DNA of 64,000 nt from Acidobacteriota bacterium. Lineage in GTDB: Bacteria; Acidobacteriota; Terriglobia; Bryobacterales; Bryobacteraceae. Positions 8,490 to 16,744 of the stretch are shown here, in pieces. Within the stretch, counting starts at the first letter, position 1, and every line of letters begins with the position of its first letter. The notes under the pieces are model-generated. The model did not search any database, was not told where the DNA came from, and worked only from the letters and a program-made list of their open reading frames with translations. Both the position numbers and the translations under genes were made by a program. Where the stretch lies: contig JACQZR010000075.1 in assembly GCA_016213775.1 (NCBI GenBank), forward strand, positions 1 through 64,000, in the 5' to 3' direction.

Positions 8490-9629
8490 ATGTCCCTATC
8501 ACGACGATCCTTCCTTCTGAGCGCCGCCGCGGTGCCGCTTTCCGCCGCCAAAGCTTCGCGCAACTACATTGTCTATTTCGGTACGTACACGCGAAAAAAC
8601 TCCAAGGGAATCTACATGTCGCGCTTCGATGCGGCGACGGGAAAACTGTCCGACCCCGAACTGGCGGCTGAAGTCGCGAATCCATCGTTCCTCGCCATTC
8701 ATCCGAACCGCAGGAACGTGTACGCAGTGAGTGAAATGGCTGCCCCCGGCGGCGGGACTGGCGGCGCATTGACCGCATTCACAATGGAGACCGGAGGGAA
8801 GCTGAAGAGGCTGAACACCGTGTCCACCAAGGGAACAGGGCCATGCCATATCAATGTGGACAAGACGGGTAAGGCGATCGTGGTAGCCAATTACAATAGC
8901 GGCAGCGCGGCGGCGATGGCCGTGAATGCCGACGGCAGCCTGCGGGAATCCACATCCTTTGTGCAGCACCAGGGTAAGAGCGTGAACGCGCAACGTCAGA
9001 GCGGACCGCACGCGCACTCCGTGAACATCTCCGCCGACAACCGCTATGTGGTGGTGGCGGACTTGGGACTCGATCAAGTGCTGGTCTACAAGTTCGACGC
9101 GCCGAAGGCCACAATTGCGCCGAACACGCCGCCGTTCGCGACGGTGAAGCCGGGCTCGGGTCCACGCCATTTCTCCTTTCACCCCAAGGGCAAGTATGCC
9201 TATGTGATTAACGAAATGGTCGCCACCGTGACGGCGTTCGCCTACAATGCCAAACTCGGGACGCTGAAGGAGATCCAGACCATCTCCACGGTACCCGCCG
9301 GCTATACCACCCCCGGCAATTCGACGGCGGAAATACGCGTGCACCCAAACGGCAAATTCCTCTATGGATCGAACCGCGGGCACAACAGCCTGGCCGTGTT
9401 TGCGATCAACGGCGACGGAACCCTACGCTACATCAAGAATGTGTCGACGGAAGGACAAATCCCTCGCAACTTCAACCTCGACCCCACCGGCAGATGGCTG
9501 CTGGCGGCGAATCAGAATAGTGACAATGTAGTCGCGTTCGCGGTGGATCCATCCACTGGCGATCTTAAGCCGACAGGACAGCAGTTGAAGGTCGACCTGC
9601 CGGTGTGCGTGCGATTCGTGGCAGTGTAG
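8490..9629 (+). CDS. Exported lactonase-family seven-bladed beta-propeller (6-phosphogluconolactonase-like)
   Basis: 379-residue member of the YbhE/3-carboxymuconate-cyclase-like lactonase family. It starts with a Tat leader, MSLSRRSFLLSAAAVPL, closely like that of the aldo/keto reductase at 44.5-45.5 kb, which supports the ATG at 8490 over the in-frame GTG at 8460. Family phrases are present: YFGTYTRKNSKGIY, GTGPCHINVDKTGKAIVVANYNSGS, QRQSGPHAHSVN, GPRHFSFHPKGKYAYVINE, STAEIRVHPNGKFLYGSNRGHNS and a terminal VDLPVCVRFV. Tat export argues against cytosolic pentose-phosphate duty; an extracellular sugar lactone is more likely. Confidence 0.88.
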   Translation: MSLSRRSFLLSAAAVPLSAAKASRNYIVYFGTYTRKNSKGIYMSRFDAATGKLSDPELAAEVANPSFLAIHPNRRNVYAVSEMAAPGGGTGGALTAFTMETGGKLKRLNTVSTKGTGPCHINVDKTGKAIVVANYNSGSAAAMAVNADGSLRESTSFVQHQGKSVNAQRQSGPHAHSVNISADNRYVVVADLGLDQVLVYKFDAPKATIAPNTPPFATVKPGSGPRHFSFHPKGKYAYVINEMVATVTAFAYNAKLGTLKEIQTISTVPAGYTTPGNSTAEIRVHPNGKFLYGSNRGHNSLAVFAINGDGTLRYIKNVSTEGQIPRNFNLDPTGRWLLAANQNSDNVVAFAVDPSTGDLKPTGQQLKVDLPVCVRFVAV

Positions 9630-9632
9630 CGG

Positions 9633-10541
9633 CTACCCAAACAGCCGCGTGAAATTACCGCCAAGAATTGCCGCCGCCGCTTCCGCATCCACTCCGGCGG
9701 CTTGCATTGCCTCGCACTGCGCCTGAAAAACCGCTTGATTCCAACCGCGGGGGAAGAACGAAGAATCCGTCCCAAACAGCAGCCGTTGCGGGCCCGCGGC
9801 TTTGAGTGCGCGTTCAAAGACCTGCGCCAGAGACAGTCCCTCATAGCGCATCCAACTGTTGCTGCTCGAGGTGTCGAGGTAGACGTTGGGGCACAGATCC
9901 GCAAGCATCAGTGCTTCGCGAAAATAACCGGCGCCAAAGTGGGGAACGATGAACCGGATGGACGGGAACCGCAGCGCGAGCGCATGAAGATCGATGGGAT
10001 TGGAGTAGCGCATGTCAAACAGCGAGGGCAGGCCAAGCTTGCCGCGTACACCCACGCTCAACACGCCGCAGTGAACGAACACTGTGGAAGCAGGACGCCC
10101 GGCGCAAACGGCAAGTAGCTCGATGACACGCGGGTCGTGCAGCGAATACTGATGCATGGCCGGAAAAAGGCAGGGGACATGCAGTCTGCCGGAGGAGATG
10201 TGGCCGCTGGCATTCAACACCGCATCCGGGGCCGAGGGGTTCGCCATAAAGAACCCGCGGAATCGCGAAGGATGAGCGGCCACCGCCGCCGCGACACTCT
10301 CCTCATCGCCCGGCAAACTGGCGATCAGTGCCGCCGCGGTTACGCCCGCGCGGTCCAGTTCCCTGACCCAGTCGTTGGCAAGTTCCTTCGGATCCGGAGG
10401 CGGCATCACCCACCGCAGAGTGGTCTCCAGTTGGCTGAAGGTCAAGCCGGGCTTCTGCGCAGCCAGCAACTGGAAGAAGCGCTGCGAGAAGAAATGAATG
10501 TGCGCATCACAGACGGATATATCGCCCCAGGGTGTTTGCAT
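9633..10541 (-). CDS. Amidohydrolase-2 family metal-dependent hydrolase, last gene of the CarF operon
   Basis: 302-residue TIM-barrel protein of the amidohydrolase-2 (ACMS decarboxylase-like) group: N-terminal CDAHIHFFS (HxH), VHCGVLSVG, IVPHFGAGYFREA and GTDSSFFPRGWN with the late Asp, ending ILGGNFTRLFG as in the family. Start set at ATG 10541, preceded by AAGGAGAA; the frame stays open far upstream but only as a shadow of the neighbouring gene. It begins 8 bp after the membrane hydroxylase gene, so it is the fifth gene of a minus-strand operon starting at 13781. Substrate unknown; the setting suggests a product of lipid or aldehyde metabolism (inference). Confidence 0.88.
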   Translation of the reverse strand: MQTPWGDISVCDAHIHFFSQRFFQLLAAQKPGLTFSQLETTLRWVMPPPDPKELANDWVRELDRAGVTAAALIASLPGDEESVAAAVAAHPSRFRGFFMANPSAPDAVLNASGHISSGRLHVPCLFPAMHQYSLHDPRVIELLAVCAGRPASTVFVHCGVLSVGVRGKLGLPSLFDMRYSNPIDLHALALRFPSIRFIVPHFGAGYFREALMLADLCPNVYLDTSSSNSWMRYEGLSLAQVFERALKAAGPQRLLFGTDSSFFPRGWNQAVFQAQCEAMQAAGVDAEAAAAILGGNFTRLFG

Positions 10542-10549
10542 CAGTCTTT

Positions 10550-11680
10550 CTATTCTCCTTGAAATGGGTAGACGTGTTGACGCACCCAGCCACGGGGCAT
10601 TGGCGCGGCTCCACTCAAGCCATACGACGCGGGCCATTCTCGAGGGAGGTGGTAGGTTCCAAACAGCAGATCCCACACTGGTGTGTGGACCGCGAAGTTC
10701 CTGTCGATGGCATCGCGCGAATCGCTGTGATGCCAATGGTGGAAGGCCGGAGTGGCGATCCAGCGTTGCAGTGGGCGGAAGTTCCAGCGCACATTGGCGT
10801 GGATGAACGTGGCCTGCGCGGCGACGATCACTACGTAGATCATGATTGCCGTTTCTGAGAAGCCCAGCACATAAAGCGGAATGTAGGCGAGACTGCGGGT
10901 GACGATCGCATCGATCAGGTGAAGGCGTGAACCGGCGAGCCAGTCCATCACCTCGACGGAATGGTGGATTGCGTGGAAGCGCCACAAGGCGGGAATCCGG
11001 TGGAAGGCTCGATGTACCCAATATTGCGCAAGGTCGGCCACAAGGAGAATGGCCAGGATCTGGACGGGAAGTGGGCAGGCAGAGACGAATGCAACAATGG
11101 CGTGGTGCCGGGCCCAATCGAACAGGACCACCGCCGGCCGCAACGTAAGCAGGCTTGTGGCTTGCACCAGAAGATTGCTCACGAAGAAATATACGAGGTC
11201 AGTGCGCCAGTCCGTGCGAAACAAGCGCTGCTCGCGGCGAAGAGCGAACAACTGCTCCAGGGGCACAAACACCAGCGAGTAAACGATCAGGTTGAGGAGG
11301 AACCAATCGAGACCGAGGTATGGTCCGGGATTGGACGCGGTGCCCACCGGAGCTTGTGATCCGCCGAGAAGCGCGGCGATGCCGACGCTGGTCATACCGG
11401 CGATGCCGAGAGCTTTGTTGCGGCGGAGGTAGACACTGAGGATACCCAGCAGGAACGCGGCAATCAAAAGGATGTGGAGAAGGGCACGGACGGCGGGCAG
11501 AGGGTAGATTGCGCGCAATTCCGCGACGGTGAACCATTGCGGAAACTGAATGCAGATGACCGTGCCGCACGCCGTGAGTCCAAGAGCGAGGGAGAGGACA
11601 CCGGAAATCCAACCGTGGCCGAACGCCGTTGGTTCGGTGGTTTTGAGTGAGACGTGGGGAGGCCGCGGCTTGCTCATCAT
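10550..11680 (-). CDS. Sterol desaturase / fatty acid hydroxylase superfamily membrane enzyme (alkylglycerol-monooxygenase-like)
   Basis: 376-residue integral membrane di-iron enzyme with at least seven hydrophobic segments. The three histidine clusters of the superfamily are intact: HRAFH (~220), HAIHHS (~234) and HHWHH (~316), followed by the typical WDLLFGTYHLP. Members hydroxylate or desaturate lipids; one branch, alkylglycerol monooxygenase, cleaves ether lipids. The start ATGATG at 11680 has GAGGAG in front and overlaps the stop of the CarF-like desaturase by 4 bases. Tight coupling to that plasmalogen enzyme makes an ether-lipid substrate the leading idea (inference). The N-terminal 150 residues are an extra multi-helix region not needed for the family core. 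Confidence 0.87.
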   Translation of the reverse strand: MMSKPRPPHVSLKTTEPTAFGHGWISGVLSLALGLTACGTVICIQFPQWFTVAELRAIYPLPAVRALLHILLIAAFLLGILSVYLRRNKALGIAGMTSVGIAALLGGSQAPVGTASNPGPYLGLDWFLLNLIVYSLVFVPLEQLFALRREQRLFRTDWRTDLVYFFVSNLLVQATSLLTLRPAVVLFDWARHHAIVAFVSACPLPVQILAILLVADLAQYWVHRAFHRIPALWRFHAIHHSVEVMDWLAGSRLHLIDAIVTRSLAYIPLYVLGFSETAIMIYVVIVAAQATFIHANVRWNFRPLQRWIATPAFHHWHHSDSRDAIDRNFAVHTPVWDLLFGTYHLPREWPASYGLSGAAPMPRGWVRQHVYPFQGE

Positions 11681-12381
11681 ACGCTCCTCGCAGTTGAGAA
11701 GGAACGATCATCGTGACGGGGTTGTTGTCCGGTGAGTGTGGTGATGAGGTGTTCCAGGCGGACGAAGAAACCCAACTTCTCCAGCACCGGATTGCACCAG
11801 CCGGTGGTGATGCAATAGTGGCTGTCGTAAGGGGCGTTGTGATGCGAACAGTGCATTTGCGGCCGCAGGATAAGTCGGCAAGTCTGGAGAAAGCGAACCA
11901 GCCGGGGTGGAGTTGGAGAATGGGCCCACTGGTGAATCTGATTGGTGAACAGGCCGGCGGTGCAGATGCTCATGAGGTATTGCCAGGCTGCGGCGCCCCA
12001 GTCCGCGTCGAAAGGAATCCACAACGTGGTTGCGAGAACCGGTGCGGTGACGAGGGCGACGTCTCCGTTGAGATCCACGAAACCGCGATCAAGGATGTCG
12101 GCTGGATTTGCGTGATGCACGCGGAAAGGATGCAGCACGCGCCGTCCGAGGAGAGGCATGGCTGCTGAGCCCCACGTGTCGGCAAACCAGTGGAGAAGGC
12201 CGGACAGAAAATCCGCCGTGGCTACGCCGCACACGAACAGGACCGGGGTTTGCCATGATGGCCCTAACGCGGCGCACCACCAGCGGCTCAGACTGAGGCA
12301 CAGCCCCGCGCCTGCGAGACAGAGACTAACGTACTCGCCGGTTCTGCGGATCCACCCGGATGTGTCATGTCGCGGCAGCAT
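11677..12381 (-). CDS. carF: CarF/TMEM189-type plasmanylethanolamine desaturase
   Basis: 234-residue membrane protein of the lipid-desaturase family that includes Myxococcus CarF and animal PEDS1/TMEM189, which introduce the vinyl-ether double bond of plasmalogens. The conserved histidine landmarks are all visible: HWFADTWG (64-71), HPFRVHH then NPADI (84-95), a GDVAL segment, HQWAH (150-154), HCSHH (177-181) and HYCITTGW then NPVLEKLGF (188-205), with the terminal LTGQQPRHDD. In Myxococcus, CarF is needed for the light/singlet-oxygen response. Here it follows a response regulator by 21 bp and overlaps a hydroxylase-family gene, forming a regulated lipid operon. No clear Shine-Dalgarno is seen. 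Confidence 0.9.
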   Translation of the reverse strand: MLPRHDTSGWIRRTGEYVSLCLAGAGLCLSLSRWWCAALGPSWQTPVLFVCGVATADFLSGLLHWFADTWGSAAMPLLGRRVLHPFRVHHANPADILDRGFVDLNGDVALVTAPVLATTLWIPFDADWGAAAWQYLMSICTAGLFTNQIHQWAHSPTPPRLVRFLQTCRLILRPQMHCSHHNAPYDSHYCITTGWCNPVLEKLGFFVRLEHLITTLTGQQPRHDDRSFSTARSV

Positions 12382-12402
12382 CGTGGGCGAGGTGCAGGGC
12401 GG

Positions 12403-13083
12403 TTATGAGGTCTCTTCAACCTCGGGGTTGGTGAATCGTGTCAAACCCGCCGATAGAGCCAGTTGGGTCAGTCCCGCAACGTTCGACACCCCAAGTTTCT
12501 TCATCATTGTTTTGCGATAGCTGCGGACAGTCTGCAAACCGAGATCGAGCAGCACGGCGATTTCCTTGCTCGTCTTCCCTTCGGCAACGAGGCGCAGCAC
12601 CTGCACTTCACGAGGCGCCAGGCCGTCCAGGGCTTGCGGCGTCTTCTTCTCGTCGAGGTCCCCGCGCTTGATGCGATTCAGCAGACGGTCGGAAACCTGA
12701 GGGCTCAAGTAAGAACCGCCCTTGGCCACCGTACGCAAGGCATCCAGCAAATCCGCGTCGGATGCCCGCTTCAAAACAAACGCCCGCGCACCCGATCGGA
12801 TGGCGCTGACGACGCTGCTTTCGTCGTCGTACATAGAAAGGATGATCACTTTGGTTTCGGGACAGTGCCGCACAATCTCTGTGGTGGCCTCAATCCCGTT
12901 CATTTTGGGAAGGTGGATGTCAATCAGGACGATGTGTGGTTTCAGCCTTTTGGAAGATTGCACTGCTTCAGCGCCATCTTCCGCCTCGCCAACTACACGA
13001 AATTCGTCGCAACTTTTCAGGATGGCTTTGATGCCATCTCTCATAATTTTGTGATCGTCCACCAGCAAGATCTCGAATGGCAT
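12403..13083 (-). CDS. NarL/FixJ-type response regulator
   Basis: 226-residue transcription factor with a receiver domain (residues 1-120) and a LuxR-type HTH (about 150-215). The phosphoryl pocket is complete: acidic pair VDD at 8-10, phospho-acceptor Asp55 in VLIDIHLP, Ser83 and Lys105 in FVLKRAS. The HTH shows LAPREVQVLRLVAEGKTSKEIA and a recognition helix near QTVRSYRKTMMKKLGV. It follows the sensor kinase by 5 bp and precedes carF by 21 bp in the same orientation, so it is likely both expressed with and controlling the lipid genes. Confidence 0.95.
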   Translation of the reverse strand: MPFEILLVDDHKIMRDGIKAILKSCDEFRVVGEAEDGAEAVQSSKRLKPHIVLIDIHLPKMNGIEATTEIVRHCPETKVIILSMYDDESSVVSAIRSGARAFVLKRASDADLLDALRTVAKGGSYLSPQVSDRLLNRIKRGDLDEKKTPQALDGLAPREVQVLRLVAEGKTSKEIAVLLDLGLQTVRSYRKTMMKKLGVSNVAGLTQLALSAGLTRFTNPEVEETS

Positions 13084-13088
13084 TTCGT

Positions 13089-13781
13089 TTATCCCCCCAC
13101 GGGACCGTTATCCGGCATCTTGTAACCGGCGTGGACAGTTGTCGGACCATCGGCACGGCTGTTGATTCTTAAATCCAGACCGTGCTCGCGCGCAAGGTGG
13201 CGCATCCAGAGTAGCCCGCTACCTCGCGGGTTCTTTTCCGCATCCTCTACGCAAAATCCCTTTCCGTTATCCTTGATTTCCAATCGAACCTCGCGGCCGG
13301 CTGGTTGAATCATTATCTCAATCTGTTGCGCCCCGGAATGGCGCACAGCATTTTCCAATGCACACTCTGTAATTTTATAAAAAGCTATGCCGACTGGGAG
13401 GGGCAGGTGGACATGCGAATCCATCAGGAACCGGATGCCGCAAGTCTCGCTCTCCCGCGCTTCGCCGATGAGCATGTCCAGGGCGTAGCGCAGACCCGAT
13501 CGTTGCACGCGATCGGGATTGATGGTGTAGGTGAGTTGGCGAACGGTGTCGATGGCTTTCTCCAGCAACTGCTGGATCTCGGCGGTGCGCTCACCGAGCT
13601 CGGGAACGCGGTCACGGAAATCCTGCTTGAGGAGATCGAGATGCAGGCCCACTACAGTGAGGATCTGCCCGGTGTCCTCATGGAGAACGCGGGCGACACG
13701 CTGCAACTCCGACTGGTGCTGACGGATTTCCGCGATCAGCCGTTCAGGCAGAGCAGCCGGAGATGCGACAATTTCAGCCAT
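13089..13781 (-). CDS. Short cytoplasmic sensor histidine kinase (HisKA_3 type)
   Basis: 230-residue kinase of the NarX/DesK class with only the dimerisation and ATPase modules. Phospho-acceptor His34 is in RVLHEDTGQ; the N box is ECALENAVRHSGA (Asn144); G boxes are DNGKGF (171-176) and GSGLLWMRHLA (187-197). There is no membrane segment and no recognisable sensor domain before the His-containing helix, so the input must come from another protein, from redox or ligand binding in the short N-terminus, or from membrane association. It is the first gene of the operon that ends at 9633. The cognate regulator is adjacent (5 bp). Confidence 0.93.
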   Translation of the reverse strand: MAEIVASPAALPERLIAEIRQHQSELQRVARVLHEDTGQILTVVGLHLDLLKQDFRDRVPELGERTAEIQQLLEKAIDTVRQLTYTINPDRVQRSGLRYALDMLIGEARESETCGIRFLMDSHVHLPLPVGIAFYKITECALENAVRHSGAQQIEIMIQPAGREVRLEIKDNGKGFCVEDAEKNPRGSGLLWMRHLAREHGLDLRINSRADGPTTVHAGYKMPDNGPVGG

Positions 13782-13803
13782 TCCTGTTTTAACGGCTTAT
13801 CAT

Positions 13804-13819
13804 GCAACATTTTCGTTGC
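13804..13819. promoter_or_regulatory. Inverted repeat in the sensor kinase / PmoA-like divergent region
   Basis: GCAAC-N6-GTTGC lies 23 bp upstream of the kinase ATG, within the ~117-bp divergent region. The size and place suit a regulator half-site pair, possibly for the adjacent response regulator. It is short and could be chance. Confidence 0.25.
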
Positions 13820-13898
13820 TGGAGGCAAGGGTCAGCGTGAGGAAAGCTGTCATGAAAGCGTTTGCCCAACCGAGCCGAGCTGTGATTAACTTGGGTTG

Positions 13899-14846
13899 AT
13901 GCTTCCCCGACTCACTCGCTTCGTTCCCGCCTTGCTGGCGCTGCCCCTGTTGGCTCAGGTCAATATCAAACAGGCAGGTGACAAGATCTCCATCGAAATC
14001 GACGGCAAGCCGTTCAGCGATCTCTACGTTGGTGGCGAAGGCGTGCGGAAACCCTTCCTGCATCCGCTGCGATCCGCCACCGGGAAAGTGGTCTCGCGCC
14101 ATTACCCGATGGCACAGGTGGATGGCGAAACCAAGGATCACCCGCATCACACGGGCCTTTGGTTCAATCATGGCGACGTTAACGGGATCGATTTCTGGGG
14201 CAGCTCTCCGATGGGCCGCAACGATAAGGGCGCCAAGATCGTGATGAAGAAAATCTCGCAGGTGAAGAGCGGCAAGCAGCAGGGCACGATCAGCGGCGAC
14301 TTTGAATGGCAGGCAGGGGATGGCACGGCCGTCTTGAAGGAAGCCCGGACAATGACGTTCTACTCCGGCAAGGACCGGCGCGTGTTTGATATCGATGTGA
14401 AGCTCACTGCCGTGAAGGATGCCAAGTTCGGCGACACGAAAGAGGGCAGCTTCGCGATCCGTATCGCCGACGCACTCAAGGAACAGAAGGGTCGCGGCAA
14501 GATGGTGAATGCCGGGGGCGCCGCCGGGGAGAAGCAGGTTTGGGGCAAGCCGTCGCCTTGGGTGGATTATGCGGGGACGCTGGAAGGCGAGGCTGTGGGG
14601 ATTGCGATTCTGGATCATCCGTCGAATCCGGGCCATCCCACTCACTGGCACTCGCGGGCGTACGGGCTGTTTGCGGCGAACATTTTCGGGCTGCATGATT
14701 TCTACAACGACAAGAGCAAAGACGGCAGCAGGACACTGAAGGCGGGCGAGTCGTTGCGGTTCCGGTGGCGCATCGTGATTCACCCCGGCGATGCAGCGGC
14801 GGCCAATATTGCCGGCGAGTTCCAGAAGTTCTCAGCGATGAAGTAG
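13899..14846 (+). CDS. Exported PmoA-like (DUF6807) protein
   Basis: 315-residue protein with a signal peptide (MLPRLTRFVPALLALPLLAQ) matching the PmoA-family domain common in Acidobacteriota and Planctomycetota. Typical phrases are the HPLRSATGKVVSRHYPM segment, DHPHHTGLWFNHGDVNGIDFWG with its His cluster, and a C-terminal HSRAYGLFAANIFGLHDFYN. Despite the name it is not a methane monooxygenase subunit; family function is unresolved, with frequent placement near sugar catabolism. Start chosen at ATG 13899 rather than the TTG three bases earlier. Its stop overlaps the next start. Confidence 0.85.
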   Translation: MLPRLTRFVPALLALPLLAQVNIKQAGDKISIEIDGKPFSDLYVGGEGVRKPFLHPLRSATGKVVSRHYPMAQVDGETKDHPHHTGLWFNHGDVNGIDFWGSSPMGRNDKGAKIVMKKISQVKSGKQQGTISGDFEWQAGDGTAVLKEARTMTFYSGKDRRVFDIDVKLTAVKDAKFGDTKEGSFAIRIADALKEQKGRGKMVNAGGAAGEKQVWGKPSPWVDYAGTLEGEAVGIAILDHPSNPGHPTHWHSRAYGLFAANIFGLHDFYNDKSKDGSRTLKAGESLRFRWRIVIHPGDAAAANIAGEFQKFSAMK

Positions 14847-15304
14847 TGTTCTACCCGGTCTTTCTTGATCTGCGAGGGAAGCCTGTACTCGTGGTGGGCG
14901 CGGGTCCAGTGGCGTTGCGCAAGGTGAAGGGTTTGTTGGAGTGCGGAGCCGTTGTGACTGTGGTCAGCCCAGAGGTGGCAGAAGGGTTTGCAGGGCTCAC
15001 CTTCGCACTGCGGCGGCGTCGTTTTCGTGCCTCCGACATTGCGGATCAGGTGCTTGTCTTCGCGGCAACGAATGACCGCGCAACCAACCACCGCGTCGCG
15101 ATTCTGGCTACCCAACACGGTGTCGCAGTGAACGTGGCGGATGCTCCGGAGGAATGTTCGTTCCTCGTGCCTGCACGTGTGCGGCGCGGTGATCTGCAGG
15201 TTGCGATATCCACCAGCGGGCGGAGTCCACGTGTGGCGAAGGCGCTTCGAGAACGGATGGAAGCTTTGCTCGATGAGCAACTGGATCAGGGGTTGTCGCG
15301 GTAG
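14846..15304 (+). CDS. Precorrin-2 dehydrogenase / sirohydrochlorin ferrochelatase domain (CysG-N/Met8-like)
   Basis: 152-residue NAD-dependent enzyme of siroheme synthesis that oxidises precorrin-2. FYPVFLDLRGKPVLVVGAGPVALRKV is the hallmark N-terminus (nucleotide-binding GAGPVA), and VFAATNDRATNHRV and ISTSGRSPRVAKALRE are also typical. The length fits the single-domain form without the methyltransferase part. The start is set at GTG 14846, exactly where family members begin and sharing one base with the preceding stop; the frame is open further upstream but that part shows no family match. The gene ends inside the convergent peptidase gene (19-bp overlap). No sulfite or nitrite reductase is nearby. 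Confidence 0.88.
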   Translation: MFYPVFLDLRGKPVLVVGAGPVALRKVKGLLECGAVVTVVSPEVAEGFAGLTFALRRRRFRASDIADQVLVFAATNDRATNHRVAILATQHGVAVNVADAPEECSFLVPARVRRGDLQVAISTSGRSPRVAKALRERMEALLDEQLDQGLSR

Positions 15305-16722
15305 TTCAGCGGAGGTTTTGAACCAGCGGGCATGCGTGACTGGTAAACGTGGCTTCCCTTGCGCTTCTCGAAATCCTTCTTTGCTTCTTCGATCCGGGCC
15401 GGTGTCGTAAGCAAATCCGCTGCGCTGAGGGCGAGTACTTTCGCGGCCACCACCATGCCTTTGCGTCCGATGCTCATACCGGAACAGGCGGTAGATTGCC
15501 AGCTATGGCCTGGAGTGCCGGGTACGTAAGTGGCGGCGGTGAACTGCTGCGTCGGCAGAACCCAACTGACGTCGGCGACATCGGTGGAGCCGCCGAGTCC
15601 ACCACCGCCGGTTTCAAAAGGCGCGATCGCCGCTTCGCTGCCAAGTACGGCGTTGGATTCCATGCCAACACTCTGGCGGAGTTTCTCAGCGAAGACGCGC
15701 TCTTCCGGAGAGTACTTGACACCGCCGACGGTACGGAGATGGCGGTCCATCATACGCGCGAGAGGCTCATTGGGCAGCACGTTGTAGACGCTGTTCACCA
15801 CCTGCATTTCCATGCGCGTTTCGGTCCCCAGCGCGCCGGCCTGGGCACATTTGATGATGCGGTCCCAAACGTTGTCGAGCGTCAGCATGCTGGGGCTGCG
15901 AGCGTAGATGTAGCCTTCGGCGAAGTCGGGCACGACATTCGGGGCGGCCCCGCCTTTGGTGATGATGTAGTGGATGCGGGTGGAATCCGGCACGTGCTCG
16001 CGCAGTAGCTCGACCGCATGATTCATCAAAAGCAGACCATCGAGCCCGGAGCGCCCCTTGTCCGGAGCGGCGGCCGCATGGGATGCCCGGCCGTAAAAAC
16101 GGAATTTGGCGTTAATGTTTGCGAGACTGCTGCCGAGCCCGGTGCGGTTGGCGCTACCGGGATGCCACGTAATGGCGACATCAGCGTCCTGGAACGCCCC
16201 CGCGCGGATCATGTAGATCTTGCCGCCGCCGCCTTCTTCGGCGGGTGTGCCGTAGAAGCGGATGGTGCCGGCGATCCTCTTCTCCTCCATCCATTGCTTG
16301 ACTGTGATGGCGGCAAAGGCCGCCGCGACGCCGAAGAGATTGTGGCCGCAGCCGTGACCGGGCGCGCCTTCGACCAGGGGCTTGCGATCGGGCGTGGTCT
16401 CCTGCGAGAGGCCAGGAAGCGCGTCGTATTCGCCCATGATCGCGATCACCGGCTTGCCTTTGCCCCACTCGGCAGTGAATGCGGTGGGCATGCCGCCGAT
16501 GTTGTCCTGAATGGCGAAACCCGCTTTGCGAAGTTCGTTCCGCAAGAGTGCCGCGCTACGATGCTCCTTGTGTCCCACCTCGGCGTACTCCCAGATTTGC
16601 CGCGATAGTTCGCCATACTGCGCCGCATGGATGTCCATGTTGGAGAGCATGACGCTACGGTCGGCGGCGGGGATCTCGGCGTGCAGTGACACCAGTAGAG
16701 AGGAGAGAATCACCAGGAACAT
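15286..16722 (-). CDS. Exported M20-family amidohydrolase (AbgB-like)
   Basis: 478-residue zinc peptidase/amidohydrolase of the M20 family, closest in motifs to AbgB, which splits p-aminobenzoyl-glutamate. Metal-binding and catalytic landmarks: GEYDALPGLSQ, GHGCGHNLFG, GTPAEEGGGGK and WHPGS, with a dimerisation insert (FYGRASHAAAAPDKGRSGLDG) and a final GTPGHSWQ. Start placed at ATG 16722, giving the signal peptide MFLVILSSLLVSLHA; an upstream in-frame start would overlap the divergent dehydrogenase gene. Export points to scavenging of amides or dipeptide-like compounds outside the cytoplasm. The 3' end overlaps the siroheme gene by 19 bp. Confidence 0.9.
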   Translation of the reverse strand: MFLVILSSLLVSLHAEIPAADRSVMLSNMDIHAAQYGELSRQIWEYAEVGHKEHRSAALLRNELRKAGFAIQDNIGGMPTAFTAEWGKGKPVIAIMGEYDALPGLSQETTPDRKPLVEGAPGHGCGHNLFGVAAAFAAITVKQWMEEKRIAGTIRFYGTPAEEGGGGKIYMIRAGAFQDADVAITWHPGSANRTGLGSSLANINAKFRFYGRASHAAAAPDKGRSGLDGLLLMNHAVELLREHVPDSTRIHYIITKGGAAPNVVPDFAEGYIYARSPSMLTLDNVWDRIIKCAQAGALGTETRMEMQVVNSVYNVLPNEPLARMMDRHLRTVGGVKYSPEERVFAEKLRQSVGMESNAVLGSEAAIAPFETGGGGLGGSTDVADVSWVLPTQQFTAATYVPGTPGHSWQSTACSGMSIGRKGMVVAAKVLALSAADLLTTPARIEEAKKDFEKRKGSHVYQSRMPAGSKPPLNYRDNP

Positions 16723-16744
16723 GAGGTTATGATAACGTGACGTA

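Noticed and set aside
10542-11117. N-terminal extension of the amidohydrolase frame upstream of 10541
   Set aside because: The ~190 extra residues are low-complexity Arg/Pro-rich and are a shadow of the membrane hydroxylase gene; the ATG at 10541 has a good ribosome site and fits the family start.
13800-14783. Minus-strand frame opposite the PmoA-like gene
   Set aside because: Antisense to a well-recognised exported protein and without motifs.
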